Source: Nordella sp. HKS 07 (GTDB lineage: Bacteria; Pseudomonadota; Alphaproteobacteria; Rhizobiales; Aestuariivirgaceae). Taken from it: a stretch of 64,000 nt of DNA. Numbering within the stretch: position 1 is the first letter of the stretch; every line of letters starts with the position of its first letter. Of the stretch, positions 41,402 to 49,803 are shown piece by piece. Below the pieces are notes generated by a model. It saw only the letters and a program-made list of their open reading frames with translations. It did no database searches and was not told where the DNA came from. The stretch is taken from contig NZ_CP049258.1 of NCBI RefSeq assembly GCF_011046735.1, positions 1,754,001-1,818,000 on the forward strand, written 5' to 3'. Both the position numbers and the translations under genes were made by a program.

Positions 41402-42546
41402 ACTACGATCGGTCCGCTTCTGAGCTTTGTCAGGACTTCGGGCCCGTTCTCGGTCAAAAGCACGGTGTTCGACAGGAAGTCGTCGCCCTGGCCACTGCCC
41501 ATCAGCCAGGAGAGAATGTGGAAGCTCATGCCGGTCTTGATCTCGAGATCGCTATCATGCCGGAGCCCCGTTACGCTGTTGCCGCCCGTCCAGGACGGTG
41601 GCTGGCCGATGCCGACGCAGTAGCCGCAGTGATGACGACAGTAATCTGAAAGCCCCGCATCATCGACGACCGCCTGCCAGGCGGCATAGACCGAGCGCGC
41701 ACGCACGCCGGGCGTGATCGCCGCGACGACCGCGTCGAAGGCGTGGCGCACGATCTGAGCGATATTCGCATCCTCCTCTCTGATGGCACCGATATGGACG
41801 AGCCGTCCCAGAGGCGCGTGATAGCGCGAGACGCAGCCCGACAATTCGAGTAACACCGGTTCGCCTTTCTTATAGTGTCCGTCTCCCCAGGTCGCATGCT
41901 CCTCGCCGAGCCGGCTGCCTGGCCGGATGAAGGGACCGAAACCGGGCGGATGGCCGCCGGCGCGGATCATCGCCGCCATGCATTGCGCCGCCACCTCGCT
42001 TTCGCGCGCGCCATCGGCAATGCCCGCGATCGCCGCCTCTCCCGCCGCGTCGCTGATCCGGGCGGCACGGCGCATCAGCGCCTGCTCCTCCTCGCTTTTC
42101 ACCAGCCGCAGCGTATCGGCAAGGCCGGTGATGTCCGACCATCTGGCGTCGATCTGCGCGGTGAGCGATAGCGCAAGACCGTGACTAAGCCCCGAGGTCC
42201 AATATTCGAGGCCGATGAGTTTGCCGTCGAGCTTGAGCTCGCGCAGCACGCGCGCCGCCATGTCGGCCGCCGTCTCGCTGTCGGAATGCCCGCGAAAGCG
42301 CGCCGCCTTCACCTGCTTCTCGACCGAGACCTGCTCCATCGCGCGTGTGACCAGGACAGGTTCGCTTTCGAGTGGCACAATGAGGAGATGCGGGGCGAAA
42401 TAGCCCCAGTGATCGAGGCCGGCCAAATAGAAGACATTCTCCGGGCTGGCGAAGACCGCCGCTTCGAGGCCCTTGAGTTCGAGCCCGGCGCGCACGCGAC
42501 GGAGGCGGCGAGCGATTTCGGCGTCGCTGAAAGGATTGTCATGCAT
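41398..42546 (-). CDS. M24-family (creatinase/prolidase-fold) hydrolase, second copy
   Basis: 382 residues. N-terminal creatinase-like domain (LELKGLEAAVFASPENVFYL, GLDHWGYFAPHL) and C-terminal pita-bread domain (RLVKSEEEQALMRRAARIS, LLELSGCVSRYHAPLGRLVH). The position of the usual metal Asp is HAPL, as in creatinase and ectoine hydrolase, so it is probably a metal-free amidohydrolase and not a peptidase. It starts one base after the stop of the DoeA-like gene. It may act on an ectoine-derived or related amide; no known ectoine operon partner matches it exactly. Confidence 0.82.
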   Translation of the reverse strand: MHDNPFSDAEIARRLRRVRAGLELKGLEAAVFASPENVFYLAGLDHWGYFAPHLLIVPLESEPVLVTRAMEQVSVEKQVKAARFRGHSDSETAADMAARVLRELKLDGKLIGLEYWTSGLSHGLALSLTAQIDARWSDITGLADTLRLVKSEEEQALMRRAARISDAAGEAAIAGIADGARESEVAAQCMAAMIRAGGHPPGFGPFIRPGSRLGEEHATWGDGHYKKGEPVLLELSGCVSRYHAPLGRLVHIGAIREEDANIAQIVRHAFDAVVAAITPGVRARSVYAAWQAVVDDAGLSDYCRHHCGYCVGIGQPPSWTGGNSVTGLRHDSDLEIKTGMSFHILSWLMGSGQGDDFLSNTVLLTENGPEVLTKLRSGPIVV

Positions 42547-42547
42547 G

Positions 42548-43726
42548 TCAGTCGATGACGATCAGTTCGCGTGCGACATCGCACAGCCGCTCACCGCCTC
42601 TGTCGGTGACGACGAAAGATTCCGAGATCGCGACGCCGAAATCCTGAAGCCACACGCCGGACTGGATATGGAAACACATGCCGGGCTCGAGCACCGTTTC
42701 ATCGCCGGGCCTGAGGCTCACCGTGCGCTCGCCCCAATCGGGTGGATAGGCAAGGCCGATCGAGTAGCCCACACGGCTTTCCTTCTTGAGCCCATGCCTG
42801 CGCAGCACCGTCTGCCAGGCCGCTTCGACCGCCGCCGCTGTATTCCCGGATTTCGCTGTGGCGAGGCCGGCATCGACACCTTCCACGACGGCCTTGGCGA
42901 CATCCCGAATGGCCTGGGGCGGTCTGCCCAGATGGATGGTGCGGGTAAGCGGCGCGTGATAGCGCCGCCGGACGCCGGCGATCTCCAGCATGGCGAGGCC
43001 CGCTTTCGGCAAGGGCGCATCGCTCCAGGTGAGATGCGGCGTGCTTGTGCCCTCGCCTACCGGCATCAGCGGGCAGATGGCAGCATAGTCGCCTCCGGCG
43101 CCCGGAACGCCCATGGTTTGCGTATGATAGATCTCGGCGATCACCTGATACTGCGGCACACCCGGCTTCATCGTCTCAATGGCGCGGTTCATCGCGTGGC
43201 TGCAGATGCGCCCTGCCTCGCGCATCAAGACGAGCTCGACGTCCGATTTGATAAGCCGTGCCCAATTGACGAGATCGCCATTATTGCCGAAGGCCGCATC
43301 CGGCAGGCCCTTCGTCAGATGAGCGTGGCAGCGCGCCGTATAATAATGCGCATCCATTTCGACGCCGATGCGGGCCTTGCCCCAGCCGCGGGCGCGAATG
43401 AGCTCGGCGAGTTCGTCATAGGGATGACCGGCGGGATGCTGGATAAGATGCTCCGAAAAGGGCACTATGTTGTCTGCCGACAGATAGGTGGTGAGATGCG
43501 CGCTTTTCGCGTCCTGGGCGCGGCCGAACCAGATCGGTGTTTCTTCCTCCTGATGCACGAGCACGCATTGCGGCACATAGAAGGACCAGCCGTCGAAGCC
43601 AGTGAGCCAGCCCATATTGGCCGGGTCCTGGCAAATGATGAGGTCGAAGCCGGCCTTCGCCATGCGCGATTTGACCTGGGCGAGCCTTTCGGCATATTCG
43701 GCGCGCGAAAAGGGGATGATGGTCAT
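42548..43726 (-). CDS. doeA: Ectoine hydrolase (EutD/DoeA), M24 family
   Basis: 392 residues from ATG 43726 (gagag upstream). Strong likeness to DoeA/EutD: DPANMGWLTGFDGWSFYVPQ, WGKARIGVEMDAHYYTA, MLEIAGVRRRYHAPLTRT, GYSIGLAYPPDWGERTVSLR. It opens the ectoine ring to N-acetyl-diaminobutyrate in the cytosol. The metal-binding Asp of true M24 peptidases is replaced (HAPLTRT). It follows eutC by 8 bases, in the order eutB-eutC-eutD as in Sinorhizobium, but the deacetylase eutE/doeB is not in the window. Confidence 0.9.
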   Translation of the reverse strand: MTIIPFSRAEYAERLAQVKSRMAKAGFDLIICQDPANMGWLTGFDGWSFYVPQCVLVHQEEETPIWFGRAQDAKSAHLTTYLSADNIVPFSEHLIQHPAGHPYDELAELIRARGWGKARIGVEMDAHYYTARCHAHLTKGLPDAAFGNNGDLVNWARLIKSDVELVLMREAGRICSHAMNRAIETMKPGVPQYQVIAEIYHTQTMGVPGAGGDYAAICPLMPVGEGTSTPHLTWSDAPLPKAGLAMLEIAGVRRRYHAPLTRTIHLGRPPQAIRDVAKAVVEGVDAGLATAKSGNTAAAVEAAWQTVLRRHGLKKESRVGYSIGLAYPPDWGERTVSLRPGDETVLEPGMCFHIQSGVWLQDFGVAISESFVVTDRGGERLCDVARELIVID

Positions 43727-43734
43727 TCTGTCTC

Positions 43735-44724
43735 TCAAGCTTTGATTTTGGCGCCGATGCCGAGCTTCTGCGCCGCGGCGAAGGCATAGGACGCGATGGC
43801 GGTATCCTGCGCGCCCGTACCGGTCAGGTCGCAGATGGTGATGGCGGTCTCGGAGGTACGCCCCGGATGAGTACCGGCGACGATGGCGCCGAGCTCGGGC
43901 GGATTGGTGCCGTTCATCAAGGTGGCGGCGCGGGCCGCGCGCAATTCGCCCAAAGCTGACGCCTGGCTCACACGGTCGCAGACATAGAGATCGGCAAGCG
44001 CCACGGCGCGCGGGTCGATCTCGTTCTTGCCGGCCTGATCGGCGCCCATGGCGGTGATGTGCATTCCCTTATGGAGCCATTCGGCGCGCAGGATCGGCTT
44101 GCGCGCCGAAGTCGCCGTGACCACCAGTTGCGCCGCGGCGACGGCGGCGGCCGCATCTGGCACCGCTTCGGTGTTGATCTTGAGCGCCGCTGCGATGTCC
44201 TCGGCACAGGCCTCGGCACGCGCCCGATCGCGGCCCCAGACCAGCACTCGGCTGAAGGGCCGCATTTGATGCGCGGCGATGATCTGCAGGCGCGCCTGCG
44301 CGCCGGTGCCAAGCACGGCGGCGGCCTCGATCTTTTTCGGCGCCAGATATTTGGTGGCGATGGCGCCGGCCGCGGCGGTACGGATATCGGTGAGATAGCC
44401 ATTGTCGAGGAGAAGTGCGGTAACGAGCCCGGTCTTGGCCGAGAACAGGATCATCAGGCCATTGAGGCTTGGCAAACCGAGCTTCGGATTGTCGAAGAAA
44501 CCCGGACTTACCTTGATGGCGAAATGATCGAAGCCCGGCAGATAGGCGGTCTTCACATCGACTTCGCCATTCGCCTCCGCGATCTCCATCGAAAGTATCG
44601 GCGGCATGATGACCTTGCCCGAAGCAAGAAGCCGGAAAGCTTCCTCCACCGCGGCAAGGACGGGAGCGCCGAGTGTGACTGCGCGGCGCAGATCGGCTTC
44701 GGTGAGAATGGCGATATCGCTCAT
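43735..44724 (-). CDS. eutC: Ectoine utilization protein EutC, ornithine cyclodeaminase/mu-crystallin family
   Basis: 329 residues. NAD-binding AAVLGTGAQARLQIIAAHQM, then SRVLVWGRDRARAEA; N-terminal KTAYLPGFDHFAIKVSPGF and GLMILFSAKTGLVTALLLDN. It sits between eutB and the ectoine hydrolase, exactly as in ehuABCD-eutABCDE of S. meliloti. Its reaction in ectoine or hydroxyectoine catabolism is inferred to be an imine/amino-acid reduction or deamination. Confidence 0.9.
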   Translation of the reverse strand: MSDIAILTEADLRRAVTLGAPVLAAVEEAFRLLASGKVIMPPILSMEIAEANGEVDVKTAYLPGFDHFAIKVSPGFFDNPKLGLPSLNGLMILFSAKTGLVTALLLDNGYLTDIRTAAAGAIATKYLAPKKIEAAAVLGTGAQARLQIIAAHQMRPFSRVLVWGRDRARAEACAEDIAAALKINTEAVPDAAAAVAAAQLVVTATSARKPILRAEWLHKGMHITAMGADQAGKNEIDPRAVALADLYVCDRVSQASALGELRAARAATLMNGTNPPELGAIVAGTHPGRTSETAITICDLTGTGAQDTAIASYAFAAAQKLGIGAKIKA

Positions 44725-44727
44725 GAT

Positions 44728-45723
44728 CTAGCCTTTCACCATCTGGTCGCCGACGCGCACTGGTTCGCCCCGCGCCACGGCGAGGATTTGGTCGAGATCG
44801 GCGTTCTGGCCGGAGATGATCATGGCGGTCGGACCGTCGAGCTTGAGCTTCTTCGCAAGCAGGGCGGCGATGCCGACGGCGCCGCCGCCTTCGGCGATGA
44901 GGCGCTCGCGCCGGAACAGTGCCTGCATGCCGCGATAGATCTCCGTTTCGCTTACCAGCACGGTCGCATCGGCGAAGTCGCGACAAAGCTTGAAGGTCCA
45001 TAGATTGGCGAGATTGATGCCGCCGCCGAGCGTGTCGGCGAGCGAGGGAACTTCGGCGACCTGGATGGGGCGACCCGCTTTGAGGCTTTCATGCATGGCG
45101 GCGCCATGCTCCATGCTGACGCCGACGACGCGGATGTCGGGCTTGAGCTGCTTTGCGGCGAAGGCGATGCCGCCCAGAAGCCCGCCGCCCGACAGTGGCA
45201 CGACGATCTGGGTGAGATCGGACCGTTCGGCGAATAGCTCGAGTGCGATCGTCGCCTGGCCGAGGATCACGTCGCGATGATCGAAAGGCGAAATGTCGGT
45301 ATAGCCCTTCTCGCGCACCAGCCGGTCGGCTTCCTTCTGCGCATCGTCCTGACTGTCACCGCAGCGCCGGATCGTCGCGCCGAGCGCCGCGATAGCCTCG
45401 ACCTTTGCCTCCGGCACAAGACTGGAGAGGCAGATGGTGGCGGGAATGCCGAGATGGCGCGCCGCATAGGCGACGGCCTTTCCGTGATTGCCCGTCGAGC
45501 AGCAGACGACGCCGCGCCGTCTGGCTTCGGCATCGAGGCGCAGCAGCGCATGCGCGGCACCCCTGATCTTGAAGGCGCCGATCGGCTGCAAGGTCTCGAG
45601 CTTAAGAAGGATCGGCAGGCCCGCCTCGGCGCTGAGGCTCTCGGCCTCGATGAGCGGGGTTACTCGCGCCAGCCCCATGATGAGTCTGTGCGCCTCCTGG
45701 ACCTCGGCAAGGGAAACCCCCAT
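44728..45723 (-). CDS. eutB: Hydroxyectoine utilization dehydratase EutB (threonine dehydratase family)
   Basis: 331 residues, fold-type-II PLP enzyme: PLP lysine K52 in QPIGAFKIRGAAHA, CCSTGNHGKAVAYAARHLG, and the glycine loop VPLSGGGLLGGIAFAAK. EutB is thought to dehydrate/deaminate the hydroxyl-bearing intermediate from hydroxyectoine. ATG 45723 has agggag 6 bases upstream. First gene of the minus-strand eut unit, divergent from ehuB. Confidence 0.9.
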   Translation of the reverse strand: MGVSLAEVQEAHRLIMGLARVTPLIEAESLSAEAGLPILLKLETLQPIGAFKIRGAAHALLRLDAEARRRGVVCCSTGNHGKAVAYAARHLGIPATICLSSLVPEAKVEAIAALGATIRRCGDSQDDAQKEADRLVREKGYTDISPFDHRDVILGQATIALELFAERSDLTQIVVPLSGGGLLGGIAFAAKQLKPDIRVVGVSMEHGAAMHESLKAGRPIQVAEVPSLADTLGGGINLANLWTFKLCRDFADATVLVSETEIYRGMQALFRRERLIAEGGGAVGIAALLAKKLKLDGPTAMIISGQNADLDQILAVARGEPVRVGDQMVKG

Positions 45724-45735
45724 CAAAACTCCCTA

Positions 45736-45745
45736 ATGTGCACAA
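45736..45745. promoter_or_regulatory. GntR-type palindrome ATGTGCACAA near eutB
   Basis: Core TGTGCACA is a perfect palindrome, 13 bases before the eutB start. Shares the ATGT-N2-ACAA pattern with 45819-45828, so both may bind the GntR regulator encoded at 48990. Confidence 0.5.
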
Positions 45746-45818
45746 CAAGCAAAGAGCGTTGTGTTTTTTATGTTGTTTCAACCAAATTACATCTTCCCTT
45801 GCGGCCTGTCCAGATAAG

Positions 45819-45828
45819 ATGTATACAA
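45819..45828. promoter_or_regulatory. GntR-type palindrome ATGTATACAA near ehuB
   Basis: Core TGTATACA is a perfect palindrome and matches the TTGTATACAA-like consensus of FadR/FCD-type GntR operators. It lies 57 bases before the ehuB start. Confidence 0.55.
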
Positions 45829-45884
45829 CTAAAGCACCCGGCGATGAGACCGGGCAGGAAACGCGACAAATCCGGGAGACATGC

Positions 45885-46754
45885 ATGACCACGATGATCA
45901 CGCGCCGCCGCCTGCTCACGCGAACGGCCGGCCTCACGCTCGCCGTCTCGACTTTCTCATTTGCGTCCCTCGCTCTTGCCGAGACCACGCTCGATCGTGC
46001 CAAGGCGCAAGGCTACATCCGCATCGGCTTCGCCAATGAAGCGCCCTTCGGCTATGCGACGCCCGACGGCAAGCTCACCGGCGAAGCGCCGGAAGTCGCC
46101 AAGGCGGTTCTCGCCAAGATGGGCATTGCGCAAGTCGATGGCGTGCTCACCGAATTCGGCTCGCTCATCCCGGGCCTCAAGGCCGGGCGCTTCGATATCA
46201 TCGCTGCCGGCATGTTCATCAATCCCAAGCGCTGCGCCGAGATCACCTTCTCGGAGCCCTCTTATGGCATCGGCCAGGCCATGCTGGTGAAGACGGGCAA
46301 TCCCAAGGGCATCAAGGACTATACGAGCATCAAGGACAACTCGGCACTTAAGCTCGCGGTGATGGCGGGCGCCGTCGAAGTCGGCTACGCCAAGGATGCG
46401 GGCGTGCCGCAGGAGCAGCTCGTCATCCTGCCCGACCAGTCAAGCCTCGTCGCCGCCGTACAGTCGGATCGCGCCGATGCCGCCGCCTTGACCGCTCTCT
46501 CCATCGCCGACATGGCGAAGAAGGGCGAAGGGGTGGAATCGACGAAGCCCTTCGGCGAAGTCGCCGGAAAATCGGTGAAGGGCCATGGCGGCTTCGGCTT
46601 CCGCAAGGAAGACACCGATCTTAGCGAGGCCTTCAACACCCAACTGAAAGCCTTCCTCGGAACGCCGGAGCATATCGCCCTGGTGACGCCCTTCGGCTTC
46701 GGCAAGGATTATCTGCCGAACAAGACGATGGAACAGCTCTGCAAGGGTGAATAG
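45885..46754 (+). CDS. ehuB: Ectoine/hydroxyectoine ABC transporter substrate-binding protein EhuB
   Basis: 289 residues from ATG 45885 (cgggag upstream). Twin-arginine signal ITRRRLLTRTAGLTLAVSTF to ALAE. Mature part: LDRAKAQGYIRIGFANEAPF, GEAPEVAKAVLAKMGIAQVD, EFGSLIPGLKAGRFDIIAAG and MFINPKRCAEITFSEP, which match EhuB of Sinorhizobium. It delivers ectoine from the periplasm to EhuC/EhuD/EhuA. Divergent from eutB with two GntR-type palindromes between. Confidence 0.93.
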   Translation: MTTMITRRRLLTRTAGLTLAVSTFSFASLALAETTLDRAKAQGYIRIGFANEAPFGYATPDGKLTGEAPEVAKAVLAKMGIAQVDGVLTEFGSLIPGLKAGRFDIIAAGMFINPKRCAEITFSEPSYGIGQAMLVKTGNPKGIKDYTSIKDNSALKLAVMAGAVEVGYAKDAGVPQEQLVILPDQSSLVAAVQSDRADAAALTALSIADMAKKGEGVESTKPFGEVAGKSVKGHGGFGFRKEDTDLSEAFNTQLKAFLGTPEHIALVTPFGFGKDYLPNKTMEQLCKGE

Positions 46755-46831
46755 TCTCTGTCACGTCGAAAGGTGAGGGCCAGCTAAGTCCCTCACCCCG
46801 AGGAGCGTTGAGATAGGGGAGACGCAAACGC

Positions 46832-47560
46832 GTGGGCATTCGCACGCTCGTCGTCATGCTGGTGGCGTCCATAGTGCTGATCGCGGCGCTGGCGACGCGC
46901 GACACCTATGCGATGTTTCTCCCCGGCCTCCTGCAGGGAGCTGTGCTGACGGCGCAGATCACGGTGCTGGGTTGTCTTCTTGCCGTTTCCATGGCGCTCC
47001 TCGCGGCCCTGGGCAAGCTATACGGCCCTGCCCCGCTGCGCTGGCTCGCGAATATCTATATCGAGATCTTCCGCGGTACCTCGGCGCTGGTCCAGCTCTT
47101 CTGGCTGTTTTTCGTCCTGCCGCAATTCGGCCTAAGCCTCGAGCCCTTTACCGTTGCAGTGCTGGGGCTCGGACTCAATATCGGAGCCTATGGCGCCGAA
47201 TGCGTGCGCGGCGCCATCCAGTCGGTGGCGCGCGGGCAATGGGAAGCGGCGACCGCGCTCAACATGACCCGTTTGCAGATGCTGCGCCGGATCATCCTGC
47301 CGCAGGCCTTCGTCGCCATGATCCCGCCCTGGGGCAATCTCTTTATCGAGCTCCTGAAATCCACCGCCCTGGTCTCGCTCATCACTTTGTCCGATCTCGC
47401 CTTCAAGGCGCAGCAGATGAACCAGACGACGATGAAGACGATCCCCATTTTCACCCTCGTGCTTCTTATCTATCTCGTATTGTCGCTTTTCATCACCATC
47501 GGCATGCGCCTCCTCGAACAGCGCGCCGCGCGCGGCCTCGCCCGCGGGAGGACCGCCTGA
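46832..47560 (+). CDS. ehuC: Ectoine ABC permease EhuC
   Basis: 242 residues, GTG start at 46832 (ggggag upstream). Polar-amino-acid (HisMQ) permease fold with about five membrane segments; IEIFRGTSALVQLFWLFFVL and the EAA loop VARGQWEAATALNMTRLQML with RIILPQAFVAMIPPWGN. Stop overlaps the ehuD start (TGATG). Confidence 0.92.
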   Translation: MGIRTLVVMLVASIVLIAALATRDTYAMFLPGLLQGAVLTAQITVLGCLLAVSMALLAALGKLYGPAPLRWLANIYIEIFRGTSALVQLFWLFFVLPQFGLSLEPFTVAVLGLGLNIGAYGAECVRGAIQSVARGQWEAATALNMTRLQMLRRIILPQAFVAMIPPWGNLFIELLKSTALVSLITLSDLAFKAQQMNQTTMKTIPIFTLVLLIYLVLSLFITIGMRLLEQRAARGLARGRTA

Positions 47561-48216
47561 TGTGGGACTGGGCCTTCACCTTCGAAATCCTCCCCACTCT
47601 GGCCAAGGCGGCGGTGATTTCGATCGAGGCGACACTTGTGGGCTTTGCGCTCGCCGCGATCCTGGGCCTCGCCCTCGCTTTGCTGCGCATCGCTGTTCCC
47701 TGGACCGCCTGGCCCGTCTCGGTCCTGGTCGAGCTCATCCGCTCGACGCCTCTTCTCATTCAGATCTTCTTTCTTTATTTCGTCTTCCCGTCCTTCGGCG
47801 TGACGCTCGATGCGTTCACCGCCGGCGTGCTGGCGCTCGGTATCCACTATGCCGCCTATTGCTCGGAAGTTTACCGCGCCGGCTTCGACAATATCCCGCG
47901 CGGCCAGTGGGAGGCCTCCATCGCCCTCAATCTGAGCCCGTGGACGACGTTCAGCGACATCATCATTCCGCAGGCCATTCCGCCTGTCGTACCCGCACTC
48001 GGCAATTATCTGGTCGCCCTCTTCAAGGAAACGCCGCTGCTCTCGGCCATCGCCGTCCTCGAACTGATGCAGACCGCCAAGATCATCGGTTCGGAGACAT
48101 TCCGCTACACTGAGCCCATCACTCTGGTCGGTCTGTTCTTCCTGGCGATGAGCCTCGTCTCCGCCGCCTTCATCCGCGCCGCCGAACGCCTGCTCAACCG
48201 GAGACTTGCCCGATGA
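47560..48216 (+). CDS. ehuD: Ectoine ABC permease EhuD
   Basis: 218 residues. HisMQ-type permease: VELIRSTPLLIQIFFLYFVF, EVYRAGFDNIPRGQWEASIA, IIPQAIPPVVPALGNYLVAL. Coupled to ehuC upstream (one-base overlap) and ehuA downstream (ATGA). Confidence 0.92.
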   Translation: MWDWAFTFEILPTLAKAAVISIEATLVGFALAAILGLALALLRIAVPWTAWPVSVLVELIRSTPLLIQIFFLYFVFPSFGVTLDAFTAGVLALGIHYAAYCSEVYRAGFDNIPRGQWEASIALNLSPWTTFSDIIIPQAIPPVVPALGNYLVALFKETPLLSAIAVLELMQTAKIIGSETFRYTEPITLVGLFFLAMSLVSAAFIRAAERLLNRRLAR

Positions 48217-48950
48217 CAGAGACGCCTATGGTCCGCTTCGACAAGGTCTCGAAGCGCTACGGCCCGCTCACCGTGCTCGATTCGCTGGAGCTCGACATCG
48301 CCCGCAACGAGAAGGTGGCCATAATCGGCCCCTCGGGCTCGGGCAAGACCACGGTCCTGCGCATGCTGATGACGCTCGAGACAATTGATGACGGCGTGAT
48401 CTGGATCGAGGGCGAGCCGCTTACCCATATGGAGCGCAATGGCAGGCTGGTCCGCGCCGATCGCGCCCATATCCGTAAGATCCGCGCCAAGATCGGCATG
48501 GTCTTTCAGTCCTTCAATCTCTTCCCGCATATGACGGCGATGGCCAATTGCATCGAGGCGCCGATCACGGTGCTCGGCATGAAGCGCAAGGAAGCCGAGG
48601 AGCGCGCCGCCGGGCTTCTCGATATGGTAGGGCTTGGCCAGAAGAAGGAGCATTTTCCCTCTCAGCTGTCCGGCGGCCAGCAGCAGCGCGTCGCCATCGC
48701 CCGGGCCCTTGCCATGCGGCCGAAAATCATGCTGTTTGACGAGGTGACCTCCGCCTTGGACCCGGAGCTCGTCGGAGAGGTGCTTCAGGTGATCCGCAAA
48801 CTCGGGAGTGAGCATGACCTGACCATGCTGATGGTTACCCATCAGATGGGATTCGCCAAGGAATTCGCCGACCGCGTCTGCTTCTTCTATCAGGGAAAGA
48901 TCTGCGAACAGGGCCCACCCAGTGCCTTCTTCGGCTCCCCCGCAGAATGA
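48213..48950 (+). CDS. ehuA: Ectoine ABC transporter ATPase EhuA
   Basis: 245 residues. Walker [16 protein letters not shown]-loop [13 protein letters not shown], signature [14 protein letters not shown], Walker [15 protein letters not shown], switch [15 protein letters not shown]. Typical polar-amino-acid ATPase. Here it is the last transporter gene, whereas S. meliloti has ehuA first. Confidence 0.93.
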   Translation: MTETPMVRFDKVSKRYGPLTVLDSLELDIARNEKVAIIGPSGSGKTTVLRMLMTLETIDDGVIWIEGEPLTHMERNGRLVRADRAHIRKIRAKIGMVFQSFNLFPHMTAMANCIEAPITVLGMKRKEAEERAAGLLDMVGLGQKKEHFPSQLSGGQQQRVAIARALAMRPKIMLFDEVTSALDPELVGEVLQVIRKLGSEHDLTMLMVTHQMGFAKEFADRVCFFYQGKICEQGPPSAFFGSPAE

Positions 48951-48989
48951 GCGGACCAAGCAATTTCTTCATGCGGTCCTGGAGGCCGG

Positions 48990-49688
48990 ATGAGTATTTC
49001 CGCTGACAATGACGACAAGCCGCTCACTTTGGCGCGCGAGCGCTTCGAACGCATCTACAACACGATCCGCGACCGCATCTGCCTGATCGAATATGAGCCG
49101 GGCGCGCGTCTCGCCGAGGAGGAGCTGGCGCGCGAGTTCGGCGTCTCGCGTACGCCGCTGCGCCGCGTGCTGACCCGCCTCGAAGGCGAAGGCCTGCTCG
49201 AAAGCCGACACGGCGTCGGCACGTTCGTCATTGACGTCGATCTCGACGCGCTGCTCCCCGTCTACCGCCTGCGCATGGAGCTCGCGGCGCTGATGGGCAA
49301 GCTCGATCCGATACCGCGCACCCAAGAGGACCTCGCTCGCGTGCGCGCTTTGCTTAGCCGCTGCGACGAGCTGATCAAGGCGCCCGAGCCCAAGTCCTAC
49401 GCCAGGCTCAACATGGATTTCTTCCACGAGCTCGCGGCGATGATCGGCAATCAGCCCCTGCGCGAGATCTCCGAGCGGCTTTATTTCCTCACCAATAGGG
49501 TCTGGCTGCGCTCGGCGCCGCTTCTCGACCTCAAGGACGAGGTTGCCGTGTTTCGCCGCGAAGTGGCCGACATCCTCGCCGCCATGGAGCTCGGCGACTG
49601 GGAGAGCGTCGGTTATATCAGGCGCAGCCACATCTCCATGTGGGTCAGGCGCATGCAGCAATATCGCCAGCCCGGTGACCGGCCTTAG
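48990..49688 (+). CDS. GntR-family regulator (FadR/FCD-like)
   Basis: 232 residues. GntR wHTH: ERIYNTIRDRICLIEYEPGA, EEELAREFGVSRTPLRRVLT, LESRHGVGTFV; the helical C-terminal half resembles the FCD ligand domain (FHELAAMIGNQPLREIS). It follows ehuA by 39 bases with ggagg before ATG. The probable regulator of the ehu/eut genes, through the ATGT-N2-ACAA palindromes (inference). Confidence 0.88.
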   Translation: MSISADNDDKPLTLARERFERIYNTIRDRICLIEYEPGARLAEEELAREFGVSRTPLRRVLTRLEGEGLLESRHGVGTFVIDVDLDALLPVYRLRMELAALMGKLDPIPRTQEDLARVRALLSRCDELIKAPEPKSYARLNMDFFHELAAMIGNQPLREISERLYFLTNRVWLRSAPLLDLKDEVAVFRREVADILAAMELGDWESVGYIRRSHISMWVRRMQQYRQPGDRP

Positions 49689-49801
49689 CGCGGGATGCGA
49701 AAAAGTGGGCACCGGTTTTTCGCGAGAATCCCGCGCTAAATATCGGAATCGATCACGTTTATGAGTTTGGATCGATTCGATCCAAAACCATCGTGATCGA
49801 G
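49684..49801. repeat. Two adjacent hairpins, variant of the RIME-like family
   Basis: gcgggatgcgaaaaagtggg and its partner cggtttttcgcgagaatcccgc, then tcgatcacgtttatg...cgtgatcga with an inner ggatcgattcgatcc. They lie between convergent gntR and the enolase-family gene and may terminate both transcripts. Confidence 0.75.
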
Positions 49802-49803
49802 GA

